This document shows, in pieces, positions 7,147-14,163 of a DNA stretch of 22,034 nt. The first letter of the stretch is position 1; each line of letters begins with the position of its first letter. The notes beneath the pieces were generated by a model, which saw nothing but the letters and a program-made list of their open reading frames with translations, was not told where the DNA came from and made no database searches. The position numbers and the translations under genes were made by a program. This DNA comes from RGIG5612 sp963591145 (lineage in GTDB: Bacteria; Bacillota; Clostridia; Lachnospirales; Lachnospiraceae), in the NCBI GenBank assembly GCA_963591145.1, contig CAVARE010000063.1, positions 1 to 22,034 on the forward strand, read 5' to 3'.

Positions 7147-7929
7147 TTAGTCTTCTCTAGGCTCTACATAAGACCATGTTCCGTCAGCATGCTTCTCTGG
7201 CGGCAGGTTCTTATATTTGTGCCTCCATGTTCCGTCTTCGTTCTTAACCGTTGTCAGGTTGAACTTAACATTCTCCCATGGATCCGGATGGTTGATCCAG
7301 AGTGTATAAAGCGGCGGCAGAACCACATTTAATCTTCCTGATTCATATTCCATGTGGCTGGAAAGATCTGGCATCTTGTCAGCGATTGAAGCCATGATAG
7401 CAGCATTTGCCTTGGTCATGAACTGAACGCTTCTCCACAGAATACCGCCCTCTGTGTCCTCATACATATGAATAAGGAATGTCTGAACTGGTCCTAACAT
7501 GCATGCGCTCATCCAGCAGTGCTCCATGCATTCTGTGAATGGATATTCCTTCATGCTGAGTCTTGTCAGAGCCAGCGGGCTGTGAGGGTCGAACTCGTAT
7601 GAGATCTCTACAGAGCCTTCGTAGCCTACCTCGCATGGTGGAACCTGCCATGTGAATCCGTAATGCTCGCCAGGAGCCCATACGTTGTAGCCTTTTTCCA
7701 TGTTGCCCCACCACCAGTCGCACATAGCAGCAGTAACATTAGGAATGAACTCTGTTAAGTCAGAGGTTACTACATAATCCTTGTCTGCAAACTTAGGATG
7801 CACCTCGAAAGGCGGCATTTCCACAACCTTAACCTTCGTAAAAGGAACCTTCTCGAATTTTACAGGAACTTCACCGTCCTTGTAGGTGCGGCACTGGCCG
7901 CCATTAAATAAAAATTTTGATTCACTCAT
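7147..7929 (-). CDS. DAPG/phloretin hydrolase family protein (PhlG-like C-C hydrolase)
   Basis: The family hydrolyses carbon-carbon bonds next to a phloroglucinol ring: PhlG cleaves diacetylphloroglucinol, and phloretin hydrolase of Eubacterium ramulus splits phloretin into phloroglucinol and 3-(4-hydroxyphenyl)propionate. The 260-residue protein shows the family's core pattern, MCDWWWGNMEKGYNVWAPGEHYGFTW (residues 69-94 in part: DWWWGNM, then GYNVWAPGEHYGF). It also has an H-x3-E pair in SSHMEYESGRL (H192, E196). H89, H192, E196 and one Glu in 104-112 are the likely zinc ligands by analogy with PhlG. GGAGG precedes the ATG. It converges on the deglycosidase operon. The substrate could be phloretin or another acyl-phloroglucinol; family confidence is higher than substrate confidence. 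Confidence 0.72.
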   Translation of the reverse strand: MSESKFLFNGGQCRTYKDGEVPVKFEKVPFTKVKVVEMPPFEVHPKFADKDYVVTSDLTEFIPNVTAAMCDWWWGNMEKGYNVWAPGEHYGFTWQVPPCEVGYEGSVEISYEFDPHSPLALTRLSMKEYPFTECMEHCWMSACMLGPVQTFLIHMYEDTEGGILWRSVQFMTKANAAIMASIADKMPDLSSHMEYESGRLNVVLPPLYTLWINHPDPWENVKFNLTTVKNEDGTWRHKYKNLPPEKHADGTWSYVEPRED

Positions 7930-7987
7930 ATTTTTGCCTCCATATAAAATTGACTCATTAATCTCTTTTCCGGATTGTATTCAAAAC

Positions 7988-8004
7988 TGCACATAGCATA
8001 TGCA
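7988..8004. promoter_or_regulatory. Imperfect palindrome upstream of the phloretin-hydrolase-like gene
   Basis: TGCACAT-AGC-ATATGCA: the half-sites differ at one position and are separated by 3 bp. It lies about 60 bp before the start codon, close to a possible minus-strand -10 (TATACT near 8009-8014) that has no good -35. It could be an operator. The rest of 7930-8172 shows no gene. Confidence 0.3.
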
Positions 8005-8172
8005 GGGAAAGTATAACATACAGCTATTTTGATTTATAGCTAAAGTTGAAAATTGTCGGATTATTCGAATGCTCTGGATCGAAATTCTTGGGATCTGTGT
8101 GATTTGAAAAAAGACAAGAAATATGGCGCGGTTAATATCTGGCAGCCTTTCTGATAAACATGTTATGAATGG

Positions 8173-8201
8173 TTACTTTAGTCGGCAAATTATAGTATAA
8201 T
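8173..8201 (+). promoter_or_regulatory. Promoter of the pyrophosphatase gene
   Basis: TTACTT (8173-8178), 17 bp, then TATAAT (8196-8201). The predicted leader is about 160 bases and contains GGTACAAC paired with GTTGTAC (about 8232-8292), which may form a hairpin. No known riboswitch is recognised. Confidence 0.5.
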
Positions 8202-8367
8202 ACTGCAGCCATGAAATGGATTTCACAACTGGTACAACTGTCAAAATCGACTAGACCAAAAGTTCAGGCAAGCTGTTTGCAAATCGTTGTACTGGTTTCC
8301 TGCGGGCTCAGAATGTGAGTCTGCAGAGATAATTGGGGTAAATATCAACATGCAGGAGGAGAACAAT

Positions 8368-10101
8368 ATGGGAAATACTATCTACATAACTGGACACAGG
8401 AATCCGGATCTTGACAGCTTATGTTCGGCATATGCATATGCCATTCTGAAAAATATTATCGATCCTGACAATGAATATAAGGCAGTAAGATGCGGCCAGT
8501 TGTCGGAAAGCATCGAAAAGCAGCTTGAGATGGTAGGCGTCGAGGCTCCTCCTTTTATGAAGGACGTCCTGCCCAGGGTTCAGGACGTTATGCTGGATGT
8601 TGAGAAACGGATAGAGATCACGGAGCCGGTTTATCACCTCGTTAAGATGTATAATAGAGCCAATCCTTCTGTCATGCCGATGTTTGACCAGGGCGAGCTG
8701 AAGGGCATGCTGAGCATTGACGATGTTACGGCATGGCTCTTGAATGAGAATATCAGTGATAATCCTGAATATGACTTCACGGTGGATAATATAGAGGACA
8801 TCCTGCCGGGACACATACTTCACAGAGGAAAAAGAGAATCCTTTACCGCATCAATCGCAGTAGGGGCAGCCTCACTGAATGGATTCTTCGAATTTATGCG
8901 GGACAATGCTGAGAAAAATCTGGTTGTCATGGGCATGCGCCCGGAGCATATCAAGTGCGCCATCAGGCTCAAGGTCCCGGCCATTATCATAACCACGAGA
9001 ACGTCGGGTGAGAAGCTGCTGGACGAGGACAACGTTCTTCCTGCCATGAACATCGAGGGTACTGAAGGAATCGGTGATAAGCTGATGCCTGAGATAGACC
9101 TCTCAGGATATGACGGACTCATATACAGCACGTCTTTAAGCACAGCGGAGACCATAAGACGACTTCGCATGGCTGAGCCTATGGGCAAATTAATCAGAAA
9201 TAAAGCCATAACCGTGCAGAGAACAGATTTATTTGAGGATGCGATGGATCTGCTGGCGTCCTCGCAGGCCCGCGGACTGGCGGTATTAGAAGGAGATAAA
9301 TATGTGGGCTATGTAACCAGAAGATGCTTCTTAAGCCGGCCTTCATATAATGTCATTATGGTGGATCATAACGAGGCAGGGCAGAGCATAAAGGGAATCG
9401 AAAAGGCAAATGTTGTGGAGATCATCGACCATCACAGATTAGATACCATGAAGACCACGCTGCCGATATTTGTTGATGCCAGACCGCTGGGCAGTACCTG
9501 CACGATAGTATGGCAGCAGTATCTGGTAAATCAGGTCACCCCTGACATTAATACAGCCAAAATGCTTCTGACAGGAATCCTGTCTGACACACTGATTCTT
9601 AAGAGCCCGACGACAACTGAGGTGGACAGGAAGACAGTTAAGCAGTTAGCAGACATTTGCGGTGTAGATTACAAGGACTTCGGAGCGATGCTCTTCAGCG
9701 TCACATCTAATCTGGCACAGACAGACGCGGAATCCGCCATCATGGCAGACTTTAAGATGTATCATAATAATGATGTGAAGGTAGGAATTGGGCAGTGCGA
9801 GACCACGACCCTGAGTAATCTGGATGAATATATCGATCATTTCCTGGATGTATTAGAGCAGGTGAAGAACAAATCAGGACTCGACTGGGCGATGCTTATG
9901 ATAACAGACGTGCTGCATGAGAAGAGCGTGCTGCTTACGACCGTGCATAAGGCAGGAATGAAGCTGCCTTATGAGAATATACTCAAGTATAATGCCGCGG
10001 ACAATCCTGGCGCGAAGGGCTGCAGAGTATATGACATGCCAGGCGTGCTGAGCCGCAAGAAGCAGCTGCTGCCGGCAGTGCTCCGGACGATAGAAGGCTG
10101 A
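8368..10101 (+). CDS. Manganese-dependent inorganic pyrophosphatase (DHH family) with CBS and DRTGG domains
   Basis: This family II PPase hydrolyses pyrophosphate to two phosphates in the cytoplasm, and its CBS pair lets adenine nucleotides regulate it. The 577-residue length matches CBS-PPases (about 550) rather than the 310-residue simple form. The N-terminus ITGHRNPDLDS is the first metal motif. A CBS segment (about 60-130) follows, then a DRTGG-like insert (about 130-250) and the second CBS (YVGYVTRR near 310). The DHH catalytic core resumes with MVDHNE, EIIDHH and RPLGSTCT, followed by the DHHA2 domain with LLTGILSDTLIL. The start at 8368 is chosen over the in-frame ATG at 8287 because AGGAGGA sits 9 bases upstream and the family starts here. 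It may help control the pyrophosphate pool used by the PPi-phosphofructokinase. Confidence 0.92.
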   Translation: MGNTIYITGHRNPDLDSLCSAYAYAILKNIIDPDNEYKAVRCGQLSESIEKQLEMVGVEAPPFMKDVLPRVQDVMLDVEKRIEITEPVYHLVKMYNRANPSVMPMFDQGELKGMLSIDDVTAWLLNENISDNPEYDFTVDNIEDILPGHILHRGKRESFTASIAVGAASLNGFFEFMRDNAEKNLVVMGMRPEHIKCAIRLKVPAIIITTRTSGEKLLDEDNVLPAMNIEGTEGIGDKLMPEIDLSGYDGLIYSTSLSTAETIRRLRMAEPMGKLIRNKAITVQRTDLFEDAMDLLASSQARGLAVLEGDKYVGYVTRRCFLSRPSYNVIMVDHNEAGQSIKGIEKANVVEIIDHHRLDTMKTTLPIFVDARPLGSTCTIVWQQYLVNQVTPDINTAKMLLTGILSDTLILKSPTTTEVDRKTVKQLADICGVDYKDFGAMLFSVTSNLAQTDAESAIMADFKMYHNNDVKVGIGQCETTTLSNLDEYIDHFLDVLEQVKNKSGLDWAMLMITDVLHEKSVLLTTVHKAGMKLPYENILKYNAADNPGAKGCRVYDMPGVLSRKKQLLPAVLRTIEG

Positions 10102-10110
10102 TAAGAAAAC

Positions 10111-10147
10111 AGTGCCCTTAACGTTCTGCGAACGCCATAGGGGCACT
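10111..10147. terminator. Probable bidirectional terminator
   Basis: AGTGCCC (10111-10117) pairs with GGGCACT (10141-10147), with inner GTTC/GAAC. It lies between two converging genes. Short T-runs occur on both sides (GTTTTC on the minus strand, AGTTTTTA a few bases past the stem on the plus strand). Confidence 0.6.
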
Positions 10148-10201
10148 GCCTTCAGTTTTTATACGATTTATATTTTTCTGTGAGGAAAGATAATCAAGCT
10201 G

Positions 10202-10744
10202 CTATTTGGCAGCTTTTTTTGCGGCTGATTTTGTAATGATTCTGGCGATAATGATTATGCCGACATTTACAATCACATTGCCGATGAGAACGCTGGCAAA
10301 ATGTCCCCATGGATGAGCTAACAGCTCTTCAACATTAATGAATCCGACTGTGAAGAAGCACAGTGCGATGGTGTTGAATACGTATGGAACGAACGGATGC
10401 AGCGCGATCGTAAGGAACAGGAATACTGCGATAGGAATAAGCAGCGCAACTGTTTCCTGCATGCCGAAGCCCACGAGCCATGTCATGATGTGGATGGTTC
10501 CGAATGTTCCGATGAGTCCGAACAGACCTCCCAGGAAGTCCTCAAGAAGTCCTTCCTTCTGGTTCGGATTGCCCTTGATAAAGAACAGAACGTTTGCCAC
10601 GAAGATGGTCCAACTGTGGATGCCGATACTGCCCAGCGGTTCACTGAATACCTGCACCAATGCTGTACAGATCAGGATCCAGACAAATGCGAAGAACTGG
10701 ATCTTCAGCGTCGTGCCGTTAGGCTTTTGAAAAAATTTCATCAT
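10202..10744 (-). CDS. Small integral membrane protein, possibly DUF1097-like
   Basis: The 180-residue protein has about five hydrophobic segments (roughly 14-34, 42-56, 70-90, 98-118, 120-137 and 145-168, two of them close together) and a Lys-rich C-terminus (KSAAKKAAK). The pattern of a short soluble loop with KEGLLEDFLGGLFG and a final helix recalls DUF1097 proteins such as E. coli YcdZ, but the match is weak and no function is proposed. Two consecutive ATG codons start it (10744 and 10741), with AGAGAGG about 10 bases upstream. It converges on the pyrophosphatase gene. Confidence 0.7.
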   Translation of the reverse strand: MMKFFQKPNGTTLKIQFFAFVWILICTALVQVFSEPLGSIGIHSWTIFVANVLFFIKGNPNQKEGLLEDFLGGLFGLIGTFGTIHIMTWLVGFGMQETVALLIPIAVFLFLTIALHPFVPYVFNTIALCFFTVGFINVEELLAHPWGHFASVLIGNVIVNVGIIIIARIITKSAAKKAAK

Positions 10745-10915
10745 AATATAGTTACCTCTCTCTTTTGTTTTTACGTTTCATGATACAAAATGTACAAAAA
10801 ACATAACACGCATATAATAAAATATAATGCAATATGCTGTCAAGCTCAAAAATCAGTGCATATGGCACGCACAAATGAACACTTGCTTATGTGCCGTGAA
10901 CCTGCAGTATTGATT

Positions 10916-11003
10916 GCGCGCTGGGACGGCGCGGCTCCCTGCGAGAAAACAATCAGCGAAGGCGTTTTCGAGCAGGGGCTGCACGCCGAGGTTTACAGCG
11001 CGC
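10916..11003. repeat. Large structured repeat element, copy B
   Basis: The ends GCGCGCTG (10916-10923) and CAGCGCGC (10996-11003) are perfect inverted repeats, different in sequence from the ends of copy A but in the same place. The interior shares GGGACGGCGC(A/G)GCTCCCTG and the exact 42-bp block 10952-10993 with copy A. Inside, CCCTGC/GCAGGG and GAAAAC/GTTTTC extend the fold into a long rod. The gap 10745-11138 shows nothing else beyond an AT-rich stretch after the membrane-protein gene. Confidence 0.75.
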
Positions 11004-11138
11004 TACAATGAGCCGATGATGTCGTCTACAAAATGTTTTTGACAGAATTTGCCATCAAGGCTATACTTGCATTGAAGTGAAAACAATTATTGTGGTTTCA
11101 ACAGCTGATGTGAACTTTAAGGAGAGGAGGAAGTGAGC

Positions 11139-12329
11139 ATGAGCAGGGAGAACTTCGCCATCGGCAGCAATAAAAATCTGAATTATCAGATGTGCATCCT
11201 GTCGGTTATCGCCATCTGCATGGTGGTGCTGGGCCATATTAAGAACGATCTGACATCTGTCGGAACGTTTTTCGGCCTGTTTCCGTACTATTCGGTGCAC
11301 CTTCCTATCTTCATGTTTATCTCGGGATATTTCTTCAAGGATGAACATGCGGGTGAGTCCTATGGCAAATATCTGGGCAAATACATTCTTCATAAGATAA
11401 AAACGATCCTGATACCGTATTATGTAATTAACGGTATATTTCTGCTGCTTAATTTCGCACTGGCCGACAGAGGCTTTACTTATGTGCGGATGTTCTCATT
11501 CAAGGAGTGGCTGCTGCAGCCGTGGACTAAATTCTATACCATCACATTTTCATCTCCTACATGGTATCTGGTAGGCTTCTTCATTGCGTCAATTTATTAT
11601 GTACTGGTCAGAAAATTGGTCAGGCTGATCATAAGAAATGACCTGGCGATGGAGATCATATTAACTGTTCTTACATTGGTGATGGGAATGGCAGGCGTAT
11701 ATGTATGTAATACGCTGCGTCTTCCTGAGGCCGCTCAGGTATATCTAAGATCAGTTGTTATGCTGTTTTTTATCCAGCTGGGACGGCTCTACAAGAGCTA
11801 TCTGGAAGACCTGGACACATGCTCCAGCATTATATATTTTGCGGTAGTATTTGCCCTGCAGATCTTGCTTATAAGAGTGCTGGACAATAATCCGCTGAAT
11901 CCTCAGCTCTATGAGATGACGGGATTTGACAGATTCGGCTGCAATATGCTGGTGGCAGGGATCATGGGCGTCGCACTGTGGCTGCGTATCTCCAAGCTGC
12001 TGGCCAGGATTCCGATCCGCAGCAAGCTGGTCATATTCATAGGCAGCAATACCAAATACATAATGGCATTTCATATCGTGGGATTCTTCCTGCTGAACTG
12101 CAATTTCGCCCACATGCATGCGCGGGGAATAGGTCCTGACTTTATAGCGAATTTTAATCCCGAGAGATTCCATACATATCTCTACTATTTCTGCGTGGAT
12201 AATGTGCGTCTGGTTCTCATATATTTCATCGCCGGCATGGCAGTCTCGCTGGCACTGGCATGGATTATCGCGCTGGTAAAAAAATGGTTCAAGAAGATCA
12301 GCGTTTCCCGTGCAAATGCTACCCGCTGA
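11139..12329 (+). CDS. Acyltransferase family 3 (membrane O-acyltransferase)
   Basis: The 396-residue polytopic protein has about ten hydrophobic segments. Near the N-terminus it carries the family signature: the first helix ends VVLGHIKND, with the catalytic-type His of the 'H' motif, and is followed by FPYYSVHLPIFMFISGYFFK. These proteins move acetyl or other acyl groups onto surface sugars or membrane-exposed acceptors. ATG at 11139 is preferred over GTG at 11133 because GGAGAGGAGG (11120-11130) is then 8 bases away. No glycan-biosynthesis neighbours are present, so the acceptor is unknown. It stands alone between a repeat element and the 12.3-kb hairpin repeat. Confidence 0.85.
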   Translation: MSRENFAIGSNKNLNYQMCILSVIAICMVVLGHIKNDLTSVGTFFGLFPYYSVHLPIFMFISGYFFKDEHAGESYGKYLGKYILHKIKTILIPYYVINGIFLLLNFALADRGFTYVRMFSFKEWLLQPWTKFYTITFSSPTWYLVGFFIASIYYVLVRKLVRLIIRNDLAMEIILTVLTLVMGMAGVYVCNTLRLPEAAQVYLRSVVMLFFIQLGRLYKSYLEDLDTCSSIIYFAVVFALQILLIRVLDNNPLNPQLYEMTGFDRFGCNMLVAGIMGVALWLRISKLLARIPIRSKLVIFIGSNTKYIMAFHIVGFFLLNCNFAHMHARGIGPDFIANFNPERFHTYLYYFCVDNVRLVLIYFIAGMAVSLALAWIIALVKKWFKKISVSRANATR

Positions 12330-12382
12330 AGTCATGCCGCTGGCTTAAGTCAGAGCTTGCATGGCTTTATAAAAGCAACAGC

Positions 12383-12512
12383 AACTATTCAGAAACCCAT
12401 TACAGAGAACTTGCCATTGGCAGCTTCTTACGGATGCATGGCAATATAAAATTGCCTATCTACTCGAATGCAAGCATTCGCAGAAAGCGGTTCTGCCTGG
12501 CTCTGAATAGTT
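12383..12512. repeat. Hairpin repeat of the AACTATTCAGA family
   Basis: Outer 11-bp perfect inverted repeat AACTATTCAGA (12383-12393)/TCTGAATAGTT (12502-12512). It encloses TTGCCAT/ATGGCAA (12411-12417/12438-12444) and the hairpin CGAATGC-AA-GCATTCG (12465-12480). Related pieces occur at 7082, 14086-14135 and 16784. No coding frame is convincing here. Confidence 0.65.
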
Positions 12513-12567
12513 ACAAGCAACAAATTCCAACAAAACCCCAAAATATTCAAAAAAATTATAGAAAATA

Positions 12568-12596
12568 TTGAAAATATTTTAAGCATGGAGTAAAAC
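12568..12596 (+). promoter_or_regulatory. Possible promoter for the 12.6-kb structured RNA
   Basis: TTGAAA (12568-12573), 17 bp, then TAAAAC (12591-12596). The -10 is imperfect, but predicted transcription would start close to the first base of the outer stem of the RNA candidate. Confidence 0.35.
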
Positions 12597-12597
12597 T

Positions 12598-12821
12598 TAT
12601 ATCGGTAGGGGAAATTGTATGGTATTGATGGGTAATCCTTATGGCGAGTTACCTATTGCATACAACACTCAAGGTGGTGGCCGAAGGCGGCTTACCCCCC
12701 GAAAATTGTTTGGCGATGCTAGGGATAGTTAGCATCGGGTAACGGAACAGAGGGTATAAGAAATAATACATGCTTGGTGTACCGGATTTATATATACTCG
12801 TCGGATATACTGGAGGGAAAT
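12598..12821 (+). ncRNA. Structured non-coding RNA candidate (possibly raiA-motif RNA)
   Basis: About 220 bases of GC-richer, non-coding sequence with many nested complementary segments. TATATC near 12598 could close with GATATA near 12808. TTGTATG (12615-12621) pairs with CATACAA (12659-12665), and inside it GGTAA (12631) pairs with TTACC (12649). GATGCTA (12715-12721) pairs with TAGCATC (12730-12736). A purine-rich GGTGGTGG tract and a CCCCCC tract lie between. It ends in GGAGGGAAATGA. Size, composition and layout recall the raiA motif RNA of Firmicutes, but I cannot confirm this from memory. The weak minus-strand frame across it (12649-12963) has no coding character. Confidence 0.5.
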
Positions 12822-12886
12822 GAATATTTGTATTTAATATAGTGGGCAGGACAGAGAGTGTGTTGCTCACGGGGAAGAAGCTGATT

Positions 12887-14017
12887 ATGTATTTCAGAGT
12901 GACACTTGGAAAGCTTATAGCTGTGGTGTTTGTGGTATTAGGCTTAACACTTATCGGTTTCATTTGCGTAACACAGGCATCAGATAGATTTTCATTAACG
13001 GATCATTACGATGGAGAGTACAACGGTGTTTTAACCGTTGAGAGTACATCAGTCAATGTAGACACTTATTATACCGACATCTCAGGAGCTGGGGAGTCGG
13101 CGCAGGCGATTGTCGATGCGGATAATTCAGCAGCTCTGTTCAAATACGATCAATACAGCGTCTATTCAGACCATAACGATCAGGGATTTTCAGAATTATA
13201 CAATGTAGATGTGGGAGATCTGGCTGCCTTAATGCTGGAAGAAGGTAATCCAGACTCGATTGCTGCTGTTTACGAATGCGTTAGAACATGCGTAGGATAT
13301 AACAATGGCGACCTGATGGATGAAAATTATACAGAGATCGGATATCTGGCAGATGGAACGATCCTGATGTATACCTGCATAGGCTCGGCTGGAATGATCT
13401 TCATGACATTCTGGAAGGCAGTGAGCGACTTGGGATCAGCCCTGGTCGATCGATGGTGCGAGAACAGCACACTGATCAGAATTGCAGACAGTGACAGGAC
13501 GGCAGTTACAGACCGTGAGACAGTTCAAAATCTTGTTGACTGCATCAATGTCAGTGTCGGATATGAGGTGCTGACGCTGGATGAATCCACGGAGGAATGG
13601 CTATATAAAGTCGTAGACGAATGCAGGAATGGAGCCGAGGAATACAGTATTCCTGAGGATGTTAAAACGAGGCTTAATGAATGCGCATTGTCAATATTTG
13701 ACAAGAGTGATGAGGAACAGTTGAATGATACAACATATAAGGTCGTGTCAAGTGTTCTCGGAGCATATGGAGATAAGAGCTCGGTTCTCGCTGACAAGAA
13801 TAATGTAGTGGATCAGGTCTATCAGGGACTGATTGATGCGGGAGTTGATTCTGCTCAGGCCAAGTCGATTTCTAAGGCAACTGTTAAGTCTGATAACTTG
13901 GATGCATGGTTTGGCACATCGGTATCATATGGATGGAGACATTCGGGATTTATCGCATCATTAGTATCAAATGGTGTTCTTACAACGAATTCAACATGGA
14001 GCACATGCTGCATATAA
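12887..14017 (+). CDS. Unrecognised membrane-anchored protein
   Basis: I do not recognise a family. From ATG 12887 the 376-residue protein begins with basic residues and one hydrophobic helix (about 8-30), which looks like a signal anchor or uncleaved signal peptide. A GTG at 12842 would add 15 residues; neither start has a strong ribosome site. The rest is acidic and mostly soluble, apart from a second modest hydrophobic stretch (GTILMYTCIGSAGMIFMTFW, about residues 162-181). Several Cys are spread through the chain and the C-terminus is Cys-Cys-Ile. Codon use resembles the neighbours. It follows the structured RNA candidate directly and ends at a strong hairpin. It is probably exported or membrane-bound. 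Confidence 0.7.
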   Translation: MYFRVTLGKLIAVVFVVLGLTLIGFICVTQASDRFSLTDHYDGEYNGVLTVESTSVNVDTYYTDISGAGESAQAIVDADNSAALFKYDQYSVYSDHNDQGFSELYNVDVGDLAALMLEEGNPDSIAAVYECVRTCVGYNNGDLMDENYTEIGYLADGTILMYTCIGSAGMIFMTFWKAVSDLGSALVDRWCENSTLIRIADSDRTAVTDRETVQNLVDCINVSVGYEVLTLDESTEEWLYKVVDECRNGAEEYSIPEDVKTRLNECALSIFDKSDEEQLNDTTYKVVSSVLGAYGDKSSVLADKNNVVDQVYQGLIDAGVDSAQAKSISKATVKSDNLDAWFGTSVSYGWRHSGFIASLVSNGVLTTNSTWSTCCI

Positions 14018-14025
14018 AATGATAT

Positions 14026-14071
14026 GAGACGAAGAAGGACGGCTGCATAAACAGCCGTCCTTCTTCGTCTC
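14026..14071. terminator. 20-bp perfect hairpin, probable bidirectional terminator
   Basis: The arms at 14026-14045 and 14052-14071 are perfect 20-bp complements (GAGACGAAGAAGG...) with a 6-base loop. It lies 9 bp after a stop codon and between converging genes. The T-tract is weak on both sides, so the terminator role is inferred from position and stem strength. Confidence 0.7.
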
Positions 14072-14085
14072 TATAAAATTTATTT

Positions 14086-14135
14086 GCAACTATTCAGATC
14101 CATACAAAATCGCTTTATGCGAATGCTTGCATTCG
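14086..14135. repeat. Partial copy of the AACTATTCAGA hairpin repeat
   Basis: GCAACTATTCAGA (14086-14098), followed by CGAATGC-TT-GCATTCG (14120-14135). This matches the left end and inner hairpin of the 12.4-kb element, with the 2-base loop changed from AA to TT. The right outer arm is absent. Confidence 0.55.
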
Positions 14136-14163
14136 AGCAGATATAACATTTACCAAACCTTAG

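Noticed and set aside
8211..8318. 35-codon frame in the pyrophosphatase leader as a leader peptide
   Set aside because: No ribosome site; it begins almost at the predicted transcript start and has no regulatory hairpin with a T-run after it.
12649..12963. 104-codon minus-strand frame across the RNA candidate
   Set aside because: Composition (Pro/Thr/Ile-rich, no domain) and overlap with strong RNA stems argue against coding.
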